A DNA stretch of 64,000 bases from Pyxidicoccus trucidator (GCF_010894435.1 NZ_JAAIXZ010000006.1:1-64000), one strand, 5' to 3'; positions 41,990 through 56,485 are shown, counted from the stretch's first letter. Numbers and translations are program-made. The notes: generated by a model from the letters alone, not told the origin.

Positions 41990-44323
41990 CTAGAAGCGGT
42001 AGCGCGCGGTCAGCAGCGCGGAGACTCCGTCAGCGGGGACGGCGTGACCGGCATAGTACTGGTCATAGTAGAGCGCGTCCGTGAGGTTGTAGAGGTTGAG
42101 CTGCAGCTGGGCCTTGCCCCACTCGTAGCTGGCGAAGGCATCGAAGCGCCAGAAGTTGGGCACCTTGTTGGTCGACGCGGCCGCCGAAGCCGGGTTGCTG
42201 ACGCTCGTCACGTCCTGGTAGACGGCGCCGCCGCCCACGGACAGGTTCTCCAGCACCTGGTACGTCGACCAGAGGGAGATGCTGTGCCTCGGGGTGTTCG
42301 GCAGGCGCTGGCCCACCAGGTACGGGTTGGTGTGCTCGGTGATGGCCGAGTCCATCAGCGTGTAGTTCGCCAGCATCCGCCAGCCCGTCATGAGGGTGCC
42401 GGCCACGCCCACGTTGAAGCCCTGGACGCGCTGCTCACCGGCCAGAATCTGCGGCGGCCCCTCCGGGTCCGTGTTCGGCACGCGCGCGTCCGTCTTGCTG
42501 ATACGGAAGACCGCGCCGCTGAGGCCCAGCCGGTCATCGAGGAACTCGCCCTTCGCGCCGACCTCGAGGATGGCGTTCTTCTCCGGGTCCAGGCTCACCG
42601 TGTCCGCGGACAGCGAGCCGGCCTCCGCCGAGGGATTGGCGGACGTGCCGTACATTCCGTACACGCTCGTCTTCTCCATCGGGTGCACGACGACGCCCGC
42701 GCGCCAGTTGAACAGCTTGTCGCTGTTCTGCAGGCGCGTCTTGGCGCCCGAGGCCGCCGTCGCGGTGTAGTCCGTGTTGAAGACGTCGTAGCGGATGGAG
42801 CCGAGCACCTCGACGTACTTTCCGATTTCAATCTGGTCCGCCGCGTAGAGCCCCAGCGTCCGCTGCACGCCCACGTTGGCGTTGCCGAAGACGCGCTCCA
42901 CTCCGGACAGGTCCGGCTGGGGGTCCGGGTCGAACAGGTCGGCGGGGAGGTTGGGCCCGGTGGGCAGGCCCACCGCGTTCAGGTTGAAGCGGCTCTGGCC
43001 CCGCTTCTCCCACGTCAGCTCGACGCCAGCGTTGGTGGTGTGCTTCAGGAAGCCCGTCTGGAACGAGCCCCGCACGTCCGCCAGGTTGGCGAGGTACGAG
43101 TTGTCCGTCTCGGTCTCGAAGCGCTGCCGGCCGATGGTCGTCGGGGCCGGGGCGGGCGTGAGGCCGCGCGGCGCCGTGGGGCGGGCGAAGCGGTCCACCC
43201 GTCCGTAGCGCAGCGTGTTCGTGAAGAGGATGTTCTCGCCGAAGCGCTGGAGCAGCCGCCCGCTCGCGACGTGGGCATCCACCCGCGTCTCGTCCGAGTC
43301 CTCCACGCCGTAGAAGGACTCGCGCGGGACGTCGAGGCTCGTGGAGACAGGGTAGTTGTTGAAGTACGGCTCGCCGTAGTCCGGGACGCCGTCCTCGCGC
43401 TGGAAGAGGTAGTCGAGCTCGAAGGCGGTGTTCTCGCTCGCCTGGAAGCGCAGCGACGGCGCGAGGCCAGCGCGGTTGTCCTTCACCACGTCGCGAGCCG
43501 CGGCGCCGCCCAGCTCCCCCATGCCGTTGAGGCGGACCTGGAGGTTCTCGGAGAGCGCCTGGTTGACGTCCACCGCGATGCGGCCGGAGGGGGCGGTGCC
43601 ACCGCTCAGGGAGACTTCCTGGAAGGAGGTCTTCTTCGGCTTCTTGGTGACGAGGTTGATGGCGCCGCCGGTGGAGCCGCGCCCGAAGAGGACGGCGGAC
43701 GGACCGAAGTAGGCCTCCACGCCCTCCAGGTTGAACGTGTCGCGCGAGTACCAGCCCAGGTCGCGGGCACCGTCGCGCGAGATGTCGTTCTGCGCGGAGA
43801 AGCCACGGAGGATGAAGGCGTCACCCTGGCGGCCGCCCTCGCCCGCGCTCATGGTGATGCCGGAGACGTTGCGCAGCGCCTCGCGCACCGTGGTCACCTG
43901 CTGCTCCTCGAGCACCGCCTCGGGGACGACGGTGACGGACTGCGGCGTGTTGACCAGCGGCTTAGGCAGCCGCGTGAGGCTGCTCTCACGGGCCTTGTAG
44001 CCCTGCTCGGCCTCGCCCTCCACCTTCACCGTGGGCAGCACGAAGGTGTCCTCGGCGCCCTGTCCCGACTCCTGCGTGGCCGTGCCCGTCTCCGCTCCGG
44101 GAGCCGCGGCGCCGGCCGCACCGGGGTTCTCCGCCCCTTCCACCACCTGCGGCGCCGGAGCCGGAGGGGTGCTCGCGGGCTCCTGCGCCACCGCGCCGCT
44201 GGCCGCCAGCGCCGACGCGAGACCGACCGCGGCCTGTCCCAGGGGACGCAGCGCGGAGCGCAGGCCTCCGGAGTGACCGACTGCAGAGCGGATGCCTGGG
44301 GTACGGGGATTCTTGGGGGACAT
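41990..44323 (-). CDS. TonB-dependent siderophore receptor
   Basis: A 777-residue outer membrane receptor. Residues 1-47 are a long signal peptide ([15 protein letters not shown]). After an Ala/Pro/Gly-rich linker comes a TonB-box-like [12 protein letters not shown]. The plug domain shows [76 protein letters not shown] and [11 protein letters not shown], typical of the FhuA/Fiu/FecA siderophore group; there is no STN signalling domain. A 22-stranded barrel follows, ending in aromatic ARYRF. The gene lies between the PepSY membrane protein and piuC. Confidence 0.93.
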   Translation of the reverse strand: MSPKNPRTPGIRSAVGHSGGLRSALRPLGQAAVGLASALAASGAVAQEPASTPPAPAPQVVEGAENPGAAGAAAPGAETGTATQESGQGAEDTFVLPTVKVEGEAEQGYKARESSLTRLPKPLVNTPQSVTVVPEAVLEEQQVTTVREALRNVSGITMSAGEGGRQGDAFILRGFSAQNDISRDGARDLGWYSRDTFNLEGVEAYFGPSAVLFGRGSTGGAINLVTKKPKKTSFQEVSLSGGTAPSGRIAVDVNQALSENLQVRLNGMGELGGAAARDVVKDNRAGLAPSLRFQASENTAFELDYLFQREDGVPDYGEPYFNNYPVSTSLDVPRESFYGVEDSDETRVDAHVASGRLLQRFGENILFTNTLRYGRVDRFARPTAPRGLTPAPAPTTIGRQRFETETDNSYLANLADVRGSFQTGFLKHTTNAGVELTWEKRGQSRFNLNAVGLPTGPNLPADLFDPDPQPDLSGVERVFGNANVGVQRTLGLYAADQIEIGKYVEVLGSIRYDVFNTDYTATAASGAKTRLQNSDKLFNWRAGVVVHPMEKTSVYGMYGTSANPSAEAGSLSADTVSLDPEKNAILEVGAKGEFLDDRLGLSGAVFRISKTDARVPNTDPEGPPQILAGEQRVQGFNVGVAGTLMTGWRMLANYTLMDSAITEHTNPYLVGQRLPNTPRHSISLWSTYQVLENLSVGGGAVYQDVTSVSNPASAAASTNKVPNFWRFDAFASYEWGKAQLQLNLYNLTDALYYDQYYAGHAVPADGVSALLTARYRF

Positions 44324-44383
44324 GGCTGCTCTCGTGCTCCTGGCCGGGGGAGGCCTGTTCGACGTGTTGTTTGAAGGTGATTT

Positions 44384-44398
44384 TGATACGCAGAATCA
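44384..44398 (-). promoter_or_regulatory. Candidate Fur box upstream of the receptor gene
   Basis: On the minus strand TGATTCTGCGTATCA lies 61 bp before the receptor start and matches about 10 of 14 positions of the 7-1-7 Fur consensus (TGATAATnATTATCA). It sits in an AT-rich block of otherwise GC-rich DNA. Confidence 0.45.
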
Positions 44399-44474
44399 AC
44401 AAGAAGGCCCAGAGGGGCCGTGGCGGTCGTGACGAGCACCCGCGCCCATCACGACCGGAAGGTGGAGTCCCCGC

Positions 44475-45935
44475 TCACGCGGCCGTCTCCTGCTCCGGCT
44501 GAACGGAGGTGGGCTGCACCTCTGCGGCGGTGCGGGCCTGCCGGCGCGGGAAGAAGCGGCGCCACGCCAGGGCGAAGCCGGTCCACACGAGGACGGCGCC
44601 ACCCAGCGAGGCAATGGCCGCGATGAGCTGGCCGGGCCACCCGAGCGCCTCGCCCGTGTGCAGGAAGCGCAGCCACGTGCGGAGCTTCCGGCCGCTGTTG
44701 AAGTCGGCGTAGCCCTCCTGCTTCGCCACCTTGCCGGTGAATGGATCCAGGGAGACCTGCGTGGACGCGAAGAGCGGCCAGGCGCCCTGCTCGCGCACGG
44801 TGAAGGTGAGGGCCGCGGCGCCTCCGCCACGCTCACCGCCGCCCGGGGGCTGTCCCTGCTGCGCCTGGGCCTGCTGGCCCTCCGGGGCCTGCGCTCGCGG
44901 AGCGGCGGCAGCCTGGGCCCCCGGAGCCTGGGCCTGCTGCCCTTCCGGGGTCTGCGCTCGCGGAGCGGCGGGAGCCTGCGCCTGCTGCCCCTGCCCTCGC
45001 GCGGCGTCTGGAGCCTGGCCTCGCGGGCCCTGCGCCCCCGGTCGGCCGTCCTGTCCCGCTCCACCCGGCGCGCCTCCCGGGCGCGGTGCTCCACCCAGGC
45101 GCAGCGAGACGGACTTCCACCCGGGCGTCCCCTTCCGGGCCTCGGCGAAGAGGGCCTCGAACCCCAGGCGCTCGGCCCCCGGAGGCGGCGGCGGCAGCTT
45201 CACCTGCGCCTGGCCCGGCGGGCCCTGGCTCGCGGGAGGCGTGTTGCCCGTCACCTTGAACACCAGGTCCGACGCCCACTTGTACGAGATGACCATGCCC
45301 GACGCAGTCAGGACGATGAGCACGGGCAGCGACCAGAAGCCGATGACGTTGTGCCAGTTCCAGTCCCGCGCCTTGCCCTTCAGCCCGCGCCGGAACCAGA
45401 GGGACGGCCGCATCGCGCGCAGCGTCCACTTGCGAGGCCACCACAGGTACAGGCCGGAGATTGCGAGGAAGAGGAACACCGCGTTGCTCGCCCCCGTCAC
45501 CGCCTTGCCCACGGGGCGGTTGTCCCCGTGCGCGGCGAGCCACCGGTGCAGGTCCTCCATGACGTGGAAGAAGTCGCGCCACCCCTGGGCGCCTCCGTCC
45601 CGCACCTCGCCCGTGTACGGATTCACGTAGGCCAGGCTCTCGCGGCCCAGGTTCACCAGCACCGCCGCGTCGGGCTCCGGGTACACCGTCACGCCCGACG
45701 GCTGCGCGTCCGGACGCGCGGCGCGCACGCGGGTCAGCAGCTCGTCCACCGACAGCCGGGCCGCGTCCGGCGCGGGCACCTGGACATGGCGCGCGTCGCG
45801 CTCGGCCCACTCGAGCAGCTGCGGCTCGAACGCAATCGCCACGCCCGTCACGGACATCACCGCGATGACGAGCCCGGCGACGAGGCCGACCACCAGGTGG
45901 ATCCAGAAGAGAATCTTGCGAAAGGTGCTGGTCAT
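44475..45935 (-). CDS. PepSY-domain inner membrane protein (iron-uptake associated, PiuB-like)
   Basis: A 486-residue integral membrane protein. The N-terminus (KILFWIHLVVGLVAGLVIAV) and internal DLHRWLAAHGDNRPVGKAVT, FLFLAISGLYLWWPRKWTL, WNWHNVIGFWSLPVLIVLTA and the C-terminal FLHTGEALGWPGQLIAAIAS are characteristic of PepSY-associated TM proteins linked to iron-siderophore uptake, probably reductases. A block of about 115 residues (roughly 275-390) between two PepSY parts is low-complexity Gln/Ala/Pro/Gly with duplicated EGQQAQAP/PRAQAPEG units. It lies between tonB and the receptor gene on the same strand. Confidence 0.88.
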   Translation of the reverse strand: MTSTFRKILFWIHLVVGLVAGLVIAVMSVTGVAIAFEPQLLEWAERDARHVQVPAPDAARLSVDELLTRVRAARPDAQPSGVTVYPEPDAAVLVNLGRESLAYVNPYTGEVRDGGAQGWRDFFHVMEDLHRWLAAHGDNRPVGKAVTGASNAVFLFLAISGLYLWWPRKWTLRAMRPSLWFRRGLKGKARDWNWHNVIGFWSLPVLIVLTASGMVISYKWASDLVFKVTGNTPPASQGPPGQAQVKLPPPPPGAERLGFEALFAEARKGTPGWKSVSLRLGGAPRPGGAPGGAGQDGRPGAQGPRGQAPDAARGQGQQAQAPAAPRAQTPEGQQAQAPGAQAAAAPRAQAPEGQQAQAQQGQPPGGGERGGGAAALTFTVREQGAWPLFASTQVSLDPFTGKVAKQEGYADFNSGRKLRTWLRFLHTGEALGWPGQLIAAIASLGGAVLVWTGFALAWRRFFPRRQARTAAEVQPTSVQPEQETAA

Positions 45936-45957
45936 GGGAGTGGCTCGTGCTGGCGCT

Positions 45958-46719
45958 TCACTTCAGGGAGAACTCGACGGGGACTTCGATGATGACGCGC
46001 ACCGGCCGGCCGTCACGGCCGATGGCCGGCGAGAAGCGCCACCGGTTGACCGCGTCCATGGCCGCCGCGTCCAGCGCGGGCACGGAGCGGATCACCCGCG
46101 TGTTCTCGGGCTCCACGCGCCCGTCCGTCCCGATGATGATGCGCACCACCACCCGCCCCTGGATGCCATCCGAGCGCGCGCGGCGGGGATACTCGGGGGT
46201 GACCTGCTTCAGCACGCCCGGCGGACGCGACACCTGCTTCAGCCCCACCGCCTCGCCCGTCCCGCCCGAAGCCCCCAACACCCCGCCCTGCTGTCCACCC
46301 ACGACGCCGCCCACCACGCCACCCACGACGGCCCCGACGCCCGTGGGCTCGGCGGCCGGAGCGTCCGGCACCGGCGCGACATCGACGGGCGGCTCCGGCA
46401 CCGGCTCGGGCTTCGTCTCCACGGGCTCGGGCACCGGCTTGGGCACGGGCACCGTCAGCGGACGCTCGGTCGGCCGCGCGGCGCGGGCGCGCGTCGGCTT
46501 CTCCACGGGCGCGGCGGAGGCACCGGCGGAAGGCGCGGGCGGCGGGGGAGCGAAGGTCATGAACACCAATTCCGGCTCCGGCGCGGTGGGCGCCTTCTCC
46601 GGCTGGGAGGACGGGAACGCCACCGCCAGCCCGAGCAGGCCCGCGTGCACCGCCACGGCGAGCAGGACAGCCGGGGCCCAGCGCTCCCAGGTCCCCTCTC
46701 CCGCGGGCGACTCGCCCAT
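45958..46719 (-). CDS. tonB: Energy transducer TonB
   Basis: A 253-residue TonB that transmits inner membrane proton-motive force to outer membrane receptors. An N-terminal membrane helix (APAVLLAVAVHAGLLGLAVA) is followed by a Pro-rich periplasmic spacer (VPVPKPVPEPVETKPEPVPE), a Gly/Val repeat stretch (VGAVVGGVVGGVVGGQQGG) and a C-terminal TonB domain (TPEYPRRARSDGIQGRVVVR, IDxDGRV-like IIIGTDGRVEPEN, AMDAVNRWRFSPA). The ATG at 46719 has only a weak site; the frame is open to a GTG at 46818, which would include a candidate Fur box. It leads the iron-uptake cluster. Confidence 0.88.
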   Translation of the reverse strand: MGESPAGEGTWERWAPAVLLAVAVHAGLLGLAVAFPSSQPEKAPTAPEPELVFMTFAPPPPAPSAGASAAPVEKPTRARAARPTERPLTVPVPKPVPEPVETKPEPVPEPPVDVAPVPDAPAAEPTGVGAVVGGVVGGVVGGQQGGVLGASGGTGEAVGLKQVSRPPGVLKQVTPEYPRRARSDGIQGRVVVRIIIGTDGRVEPENTRVIRSVPALDAAAMDAVNRWRFSPAIGRDGRPVRVIIEVPVEFSLK

Positions 46720-46796
46720 GCGGAACAGCCCTGAGGACGACTTCGCCCGCACGACCGGGGCGGCACTTTCCGCCACCACCGCCGAGTAATCGAAAT

Positions 46797-46811
46797 TGCG
46801 AATCGTTCTCA
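46797..46811 (-). promoter_or_regulatory. Candidate Fur box upstream of tonB
   Basis: On the minus strand TGAGAACGATTCGCA, about 78 bp before the ATG at 46719, matches about 10 of 14 Fur-consensus positions. Its position favours 46719 over 46818 as the tonB start. Confidence 0.45.
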
Positions 46812-46943
46812 CTTTCACCGTTGCGATGGATATCCCCTCGGCAGGCCACCCGTCAACGGCTGACTTGGGCCCGCGCGGGCTTCGGGCCCGGCTGTCGTGC
46901 GCCACCAGTCTCTTTTGGCTGAAAGCCCTGGAATTCCGGCGGG

Positions 46944-47432
46944 CTACAGCCGGGTGAAGGACCAGCTCACTGCGCGTCCACCGGCGTAGGGCATGACGCC
47001 GTGGAAGGGGCGCGGGTCCGCGTCGAACACGAGCGGCAGGAAGTGCCGGTCTCCATCCCACAGGTTCAACCGCGGCAGCTCCGACACGGCCACCCAGGAG
47101 AGCGAGCCCTCCGGGTTGCGCTCCAGCGGAGTGCCCTCGAAGCGGTTGATCCGGAAGATGAAGCCGAGCCAGTCCTCACCCTGCTTGCCGAAGCCGGGCC
47201 AGGAGATGGTGCCGCGCAGCGACATCTCCACGCACTCGATGCCTGCCTCCTCGCGAATCTCGCGGCGCATGCAGGCGGCCACGTCCTCATCGCGGTCCAT
47301 CTTCCCGCCCAGGCCGTTGAACTTGCCGTAGTGCGCATCGTCGGGCCTCGCGTTGCGATGGATGAGGAGCACGCGCTGGCCGTCCGGCGACATCACGTAG
47401 CCGAGCGTGCCGATGATGGGGGTGTACGGCAT
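46944..47432 (-). CDS. NUDIX hydrolase
   Basis: A 162-residue pyrophosphohydrolase. The ATG follows GCGAGGAGC. A complete Nudix box is seen, GGKMDRDEDVAACMRREIRE then EAG, with the catalytic Glu residues and the G-x5-E-x7-REU-x-EE-x-GU layout. The N-terminal TLGYVMSPDGQRVLLIHRN and the WDGDRHFLPLVFD segment resemble the MutT/MTH1-type 8-oxo-dGTPase group, so sanitation of oxidised nucleotides is possible. It is divergent from the RCC1-repeat gene and convergent with nothing. Confidence 0.93.
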   Translation of the reverse strand: MPYTPIIGTLGYVMSPDGQRVLLIHRNARPDDAHYGKFNGLGGKMDRDEDVAACMRREIREEAGIECVEMSLRGTISWPGFGKQGEDWLGFIFRINRFEGTPLERNPEGSLSWVAVSELPRLNLWDGDRHFLPLVFDADPRPFHGVMPYAGGRAVSWSFTRL

Positions 47433-47516
47433 TCGGCGCTCCTCGCGGTGGCAGTTGCAATTGAATATAAAGCGCTGCTTCGTGGCCGGGCGTCATCGCT
47501 GTCCCTGGAGGCATCA

Positions 47517-50036
47517 ATGCACCAGAAGCTGTGGTCGTGGAAGAAGCCGCGGTCCCCGCGGTGTCTGGCCGTGCTTCTGCTCACCCTCGCAGTGGGCTGT
47601 GGAGACGAAGACACGTCCCCTCCTCCACCGGACCGGAATCCCCGCCTCCTCACGTTCGACGAGGGCACGCAGTCCGCCACCAGCGTGCGCGTCCAGCAGA
47701 GCATCACCTTCCGGGTGGCGGTGCGGAACGCCGGCGCGAGCTCCCTGCGCTTCACCTGGAAGTCCTCCTCAGGCAGCTTCCTGCCCCCGAGCAACACGGA
47801 GACCACCAGCGAGGTGCGGTGGGTTGCACCGGACTGCGCTGACCGCGGAGACGGCGACCCCTCCATCAGCGTCACGGCCACCGACACGAAGACCGACTCC
47901 GTCTCCAGGGCCTTTGCCGTGTCCATCCCCCGCTGCCGGGCCCTCCTCGTCGCCAGCGGCGACGCGCACTCCCTGGCTCGACTCGAGGACGGCACCGTCT
48001 GGGCCTGGGGAAACAACTCGCACGGCCAGCTCGGGGACGGAACCACCGCCACGCGCCCCACGCCCGTGCAGGTCGCCGGGTTGTTTGGCACCACGGCGCT
48101 GGCGGCTGGCGGTACCCACTCCCTGGCTTTGGACACGACCGGCATCGTCCGGGCCTGGGGCAGCAATGCATATGGCCAGCTCGGCGGTGGCACGTCCACC
48201 CAGAGCGCCTCCCCGGTCCAGGTGTCCGGGCTGTCCGGCGTCACCGCCATCTCCGCCGGTACCCACCACTCCCTGGCGCTGCGTGAGGACGGCACCGTCT
48301 GGGCCTGGGGCCGCAACCAGGTCGGCCAGCTCGGCGACGGCACGCAGACCCAGCGCGACACGCCCGTCCAGGTGTCCGGGCTGTCCGGCGTCACCGCCAT
48401 CTCCGCCGGCACCGAACACTCCCTGGCGCTGCGTGAGGACGGCACCGTCTGGGTCTGGGGCACCGACGGCTACGGCCAGCTCGGCAATGGGGCGGAAGGC
48501 CCCCTCTGGAGCTTCACCCCCGTCCCGGTGACAGGGCTGACGGGCATCACCGCCATCTCCGCGGGCTTCGGCCACAGCCTGGCCGTGCGCGACGACGGCA
48601 CCCTCTGGGCCTGGGGACTCGACGGCGCGGGGCAGATTGGCGACGGGGCTCCCGCCAGCTTCGGTGTCGAGGCCCCCGTCCAGGTGTCCGGGCTGACGGG
48701 AGTGCTGGCCGCGGACGCCGGCGGTGGTCATTCGATGGCCCTTCGAGGGGACGGCACCGTCTGGGCGTGGGGAAGCAATGACACCGGTCAACTCGGCGAC
48801 GCGGTGCCCGCCGGCGTGCACCCCGCCCCCGTGCAGGTCTCCGGACTCACGCGTGTCACCGCCATCTCCGCGGGCATCGCCCACAACCTGGCCCTCCTCG
48901 AAGACGGCACCGTCCCGGGCTGGGGGGACAACAGCGGGGGCATGCTTGGCAATGGAAGGACCACGAACCGCTTCACTCCCGTGCCGGTGGCGCTGCTCAC
49001 GGACGTCACCCGGCTCGCGGCGGGTGACCATCACACCGTGGCCCTGCGCGACGACGGCACCGTCTGGGCCTGGGGAAGCAACACGGCTTCGCAGGTGGGC
49101 GACGCGACCAGCGTCCGCGTTCGCAGCCAGCCAGTGCAGGTGCCCGGCTTGACGGAAGTCGTCTCCGTCTCCGCTGGCGGGGACCACACCCTGGCCGTGC
49201 GCAACGACGGCACCGTCTGGACCTGGGGAAGCAACTCCGCGAACCCCCGAAGCGCCAGCCCCGTCCAGGTCTCCGGGCTGACGGGAGTGCGGGCCGTGGC
49301 GACGGACCGCCTCCACTCGCTGGCCCTGCGCGACGACGGCACCGTCTGGGCCTGGGGGGACAACAGCACCGGCGCGCTGGGCGACGGGACGACGGAGGAG
49401 CGCGACACCCGGGTCCAGGTCTCCGGGCTGACGGGCGTCGTGGCCATCTCCACGGGGCTCATCCACAGCGTGGCCGTGCGGGAAGACGGCACCGTGTGGA
49501 CGTGGGGCAATGACGAGAACGGCCAGTTGGGGGATGGGACGATTGGCGGCAACCAGGCCATGCCCGCCCAGGTGCCCGGCCTCACGGGCATCACCGCCGT
49601 CGCCGCCAGGCTGGGGCACACCCTGGCCCTGCGCGACGACGGCACCGTCTGGGCCTGGGGCTTCAACAACGCCGGCCAGCTCGGCGATGGAAGCACCACC
49701 CAGCGTGCCTCGCCCGTCCAGGTCTCCGGGCTGACGGGCATCACCGCCATCTTCGCCGGCTATACCCACAGTCTGGCCGTGGGCGCCGATGGCGGCGTCT
49801 GGGCTTGGGGGAGCAATGGCGCGGGGCAGCTCGGTGATGGGAGCGGCAGTCAGCGCCCCATCCCCGTCCGGCACTCCGGGGCCTCCGGAATCACCGCCGT
49901 CGCCGCTGGCAGGAACCACTCCGTCGCCCGGCGGGGTGACGGCACCCTCCTGGCCTGGGGCTCCAACTCGCTGGGGCAGGTCGGGGACGGCACCTCTGCC
50001 TCCAATCCCATCCCCGCCCCCGCCCTGCTCCCTTGA
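47517..50036 (+). CDS. Large RCC1-repeat lipoprotein
   Basis: An 839-residue protein; ATG at 47517 follows CTGGAGGCATCA. It has a lipoprotein signal (LAVLLLTLAVGCGDE, lipobox AVGC) and a first domain of about 105 residues with Ig-like strands (QQSITFRVAVRNAGASSLRF, SISVTATDTKTDSVSRAF). From about residue 145 onward run about 13 RCC1-type repeats of 50-53 residues (HSLALREDGTVWAWGxNxxG QLGDG). Seven blades make one propeller, so it may form two, stacked. The same domain type is found in the broken gene at 94-1047. Its role is unknown; a binding or adhesion function is inferred. Confidence 0.88.
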   Translation: MHQKLWSWKKPRSPRCLAVLLLTLAVGCGDEDTSPPPPDRNPRLLTFDEGTQSATSVRVQQSITFRVAVRNAGASSLRFTWKSSSGSFLPPSNTETTSEVRWVAPDCADRGDGDPSISVTATDTKTDSVSRAFAVSIPRCRALLVASGDAHSLARLEDGTVWAWGNNSHGQLGDGTTATRPTPVQVAGLFGTTALAAGGTHSLALDTTGIVRAWGSNAYGQLGGGTSTQSASPVQVSGLSGVTAISAGTHHSLALREDGTVWAWGRNQVGQLGDGTQTQRDTPVQVSGLSGVTAISAGTEHSLALREDGTVWVWGTDGYGQLGNGAEGPLWSFTPVPVTGLTGITAISAGFGHSLAVRDDGTLWAWGLDGAGQIGDGAPASFGVEAPVQVSGLTGVLAADAGGGHSMALRGDGTVWAWGSNDTGQLGDAVPAGVHPAPVQVSGLTRVTAISAGIAHNLALLEDGTVPGWGDNSGGMLGNGRTTNRFTPVPVALLTDVTRLAAGDHHTVALRDDGTVWAWGSNTASQVGDATSVRVRSQPVQVPGLTEVVSVSAGGDHTLAVRNDGTVWTWGSNSANPRSASPVQVSGLTGVRAVATDRLHSLALRDDGTVWAWGDNSTGALGDGTTEERDTRVQVSGLTGVVAISTGLIHSVAVREDGTVWTWGNDENGQLGDGTIGGNQAMPAQVPGLTGITAVAARLGHTLALRDDGTVWAWGFNNAGQLGDGSTTQRASPVQVSGLTGITAIFAGYTHSLAVGADGGVWAWGSNGAGQLGDGSGSQRPIPVRHSGASGITAVAAGRNHSVARRGDGTLLAWGSNSLGQVGDGTSASNPIPAPALLP
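47955..50030 (+). repeat. Coding tandem repeats, about 156 bp (RCC1 blades)
   Basis: About 13 units, each with the GACGGCACCGTCTGGGCCTGG-like core and a CAGCTCGGCGA core; DNA similarity between units is high but less perfect than in the array near 128-800. Confidence 0.8.
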
Positions 50037-50450
50037 GCGCTCGCGGCGGCTGACGCAACCACCTCGCCCTCCCCGGGTGAGCCGCGCTGAACTCCGCGCG
50101 CGCTCCCCGGGGTGGACATGGGAGTGAGGCCCTCGTGCGCGGGGGCCCGGGCCGCCGAGCGCTCCTTGCGCGGTGCGGCGACGGCACCAGCCGTGGGCCG
50201 CCTCCCGCCCCGGCGGAATGCCACGGGGCGGAGGACTGTCAAACCCACGACGTGGGCCTCACCCCGCGCCATTCGTCCAGGCCTCCTGCCCGGAAGAAGA
50301 CGCCCACCCCTCCCCGGGGTCCGCCAGACCACTCGGTCCCCCACCCGACGGCCTGAACGGACGTGTCTTCCCTACCTTTATCCAACGCGACGCGTTAGCA
50401 TGATGCGTCATCCACATACCTGCCCGCGTCAGCGGGAAAGGGGGAAGTTG
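50037..50450 (+). other. Intergenic leader of gltB with palindromes
   Basis: No gene is seen in this 414-bp stretch. A small hairpin (CCCAC-GAC-GTGGG, about 50253-50265) could terminate the RCC1 transcript. Nearer gltB lies a 13-bp palindrome AACGCG-A-CGCGTT at 50384-50396 and an ATGA-TGCG-TCAT repeat just after it. These may be regulator sites for glutamate synthase. Nothing else is recognisable. Confidence 0.4.
50384..50396 (+). promoter_or_regulatory. Palindrome upstream of gltB (possible operator)
   Basis: AACGCG-A-CGCGTT is a perfect 6-1-6 inverted repeat 55 bp before the gltB ATG, in a locally AT-richer patch. The regulator is unknown. Confidence 0.35.
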
Positions 50451-55022
<4,572 letters not shown>

Positions 55023-55024
55023 GC

Positions 55025-56485
55025 ATGGGAAAGCCAACGGGATTCATGGAGTGGCCCCGCGAGCACGCGCCCAAGCGGGCGAAGGACGAGCGCCTGGGGG
55101 ACTGGAAGGAGTTCCACCTTCCCCTCGCGCCCGAGGAGTCCAAGCGTCAGGCGGGCCGGTGCATGGACTGTGGCGTGCCCTTCTGCCACCAGGGCTGTCC
55201 CCTGGGGAACCTCATCCCCGACTTCAACGAGGCCGTGTACCGGGGCCGCTGGCGCGAGGCGTACGAGCTGCTCAGCCGGACCAACGGCTTCCCGGAGATG
55301 ACCGGCCGCCTGTGCCCCGCGCCCTGCGAGGCGGCGTGCGTGCTGGCCATCGACCGGGACGCGGTGACGATTGAGCAGATGGAGAAGGAGATCGCCGAGC
55401 GAGCCTTCGCCGAGGGCTGGGTGAAGCCGAAGCCGCCGACGCGGCGCACCGGACAGACGGTGGGCGTGGTGGGCTCGGGGCCCGCGGGACTCGCGGCGGC
55501 GGCGCAGCTCAACGCGGCAGGGCACACCGTCACCGTGTACGAGCGCGACGCGCGGCCCGGTGGGCTGCTGCGCTATGGCATTCCCGACTTCAAGCTGGAG
55601 AAGTCGGTGCTGGACCGGCGGCTCGCGGTGATGGAGGCGGAGGGCATCACCTTCGTCAATGGCGTGGACGTGGGCGGAGCCCTGAGCTTCCGGGAGCTGC
55701 GCTCGAAGCATGACGCGCTGGTGCTGGCCATGGGCGCGCGCAGGCCGAGGGAGCTGGAGGTGCCCGGGCGCGAGCTGTCCGGCGTGGTCCAGGCGATGGA
55801 GTACCTGGAGCACCAGAACCGGCTCGTCGCGGGCCAGGGACAGAAGGACGCGCGGCTGGATGCGGCGGGCCGGCGCGTGGTGATTCTGGGCGGTGGCGAC
55901 ACGGGCTCGGACTGCCTGGGCACGGCGCTGCGGCAGGGCGCGAAGAGCGTGGTCCAGGTGGAGCTGCTGCCGGCGCCGCCCGCCGTGCGCGCCGCGGGCA
56001 ACCCGTGGCCCCGGTGGCCGGTGGTGTTCCGCACCTCGTCGAGCCAGGAGGAAGGCGGCGAGCGCGCCTTCGCGTTGCAGACGAAGCGGCTGAGCGGAAC
56101 GGACGGGCGGCTGGAGGCGCTCCACACGGTGCAGGTGGAGGTGCACCGCGAGCCCGGCGCCCTGCCGCGCATCGTCGAGGTGCCCGGCTCCGAGACGACG
56201 CACGAGGTGGACCTGCTGGTGCTGGCCATGGGCTTCACGGGCCCGGAGCCGGGGCGGCTGGTGGAGGAGCTGGGTGTGAAGCTGTCGCCCCGCGGCACCG
56301 TGCAGGTGGATGCGCGCTTCGCCACCTCGGCGGACGGCGTGTTCTGCGCGGGCGACGCGAGCCGGGGCGCAAGCCTCATCGTCTGGGCCCTGTCGGACGG
56401 CCGCGAGGCGGCGAAGGCCGTCGACGCGTGGCTGGCCGGTGGCCGGTCGGCGCTGCCGACCCGGGGCGCGGACTGCGCGTTCTGA
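55025..56485 (+). CDS. gltD: Glutamate synthase, small subunit
   Basis: A 486-residue FAD/NADPH subunit that feeds electrons to GltB. The N-terminal 4Fe-4S region is RCMDCGVPFCHQGCPLGN and LCPAPCEAACVLA. The FAD-binding GxGxxG is VGVVGSGPAGLAAAAQL, with DARPGGLLRYGIPDFKLEK; the NADPH-binding fold is VVILGGGDTGSDCLGTALRQ; the end FCAGDASRGASLIVWALSDG is conserved. ATG at 55025 starts 2 bp after the gltB stop, so expression is coupled. Standard length. Confidence 0.96.
   Translation: MGKPTGFMEWPREHAPKRAKDERLGDWKEFHLPLAPEESKRQAGRCMDCGVPFCHQGCPLGNLIPDFNEAVYRGRWREAYELLSRTNGFPEMTGRLCPAPCEAACVLAIDRDAVTIEQMEKEIAERAFAEGWVKPKPPTRRTGQTVGVVGSGPAGLAAAAQLNAAGHTVTVYERDARPGGLLRYGIPDFKLEKSVLDRRLAVMEAEGITFVNGVDVGGALSFRELRSKHDALVLAMGARRPRELEVPGRELSGVVQAMEYLEHQNRLVAGQGQKDARLDAAGRRVVILGGGDTGSDCLGTALRQGAKSVVQVELLPAPPAVRAAGNPWPRWPVVFRTSSSQEEGGERAFALQTKRLSGTDGRLEALHTVQVEVHREPGALPRIVEVPGSETTHEVDLLVLAMGFTGPEPGRLVEELGVKLSPRGTVQVDARFATSADGVFCAGDASRGASLIVWALSDGREAAKAVDAWLAGGRSALPTRGADCAF

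Noticed and set aside
46720-47061. Upstream extension of the tonB frame
   Set aside because: Its beginning overlaps the NUDIX gene end, composition is Arg-rich and unlike TonB, and a candidate Fur box lies within it.
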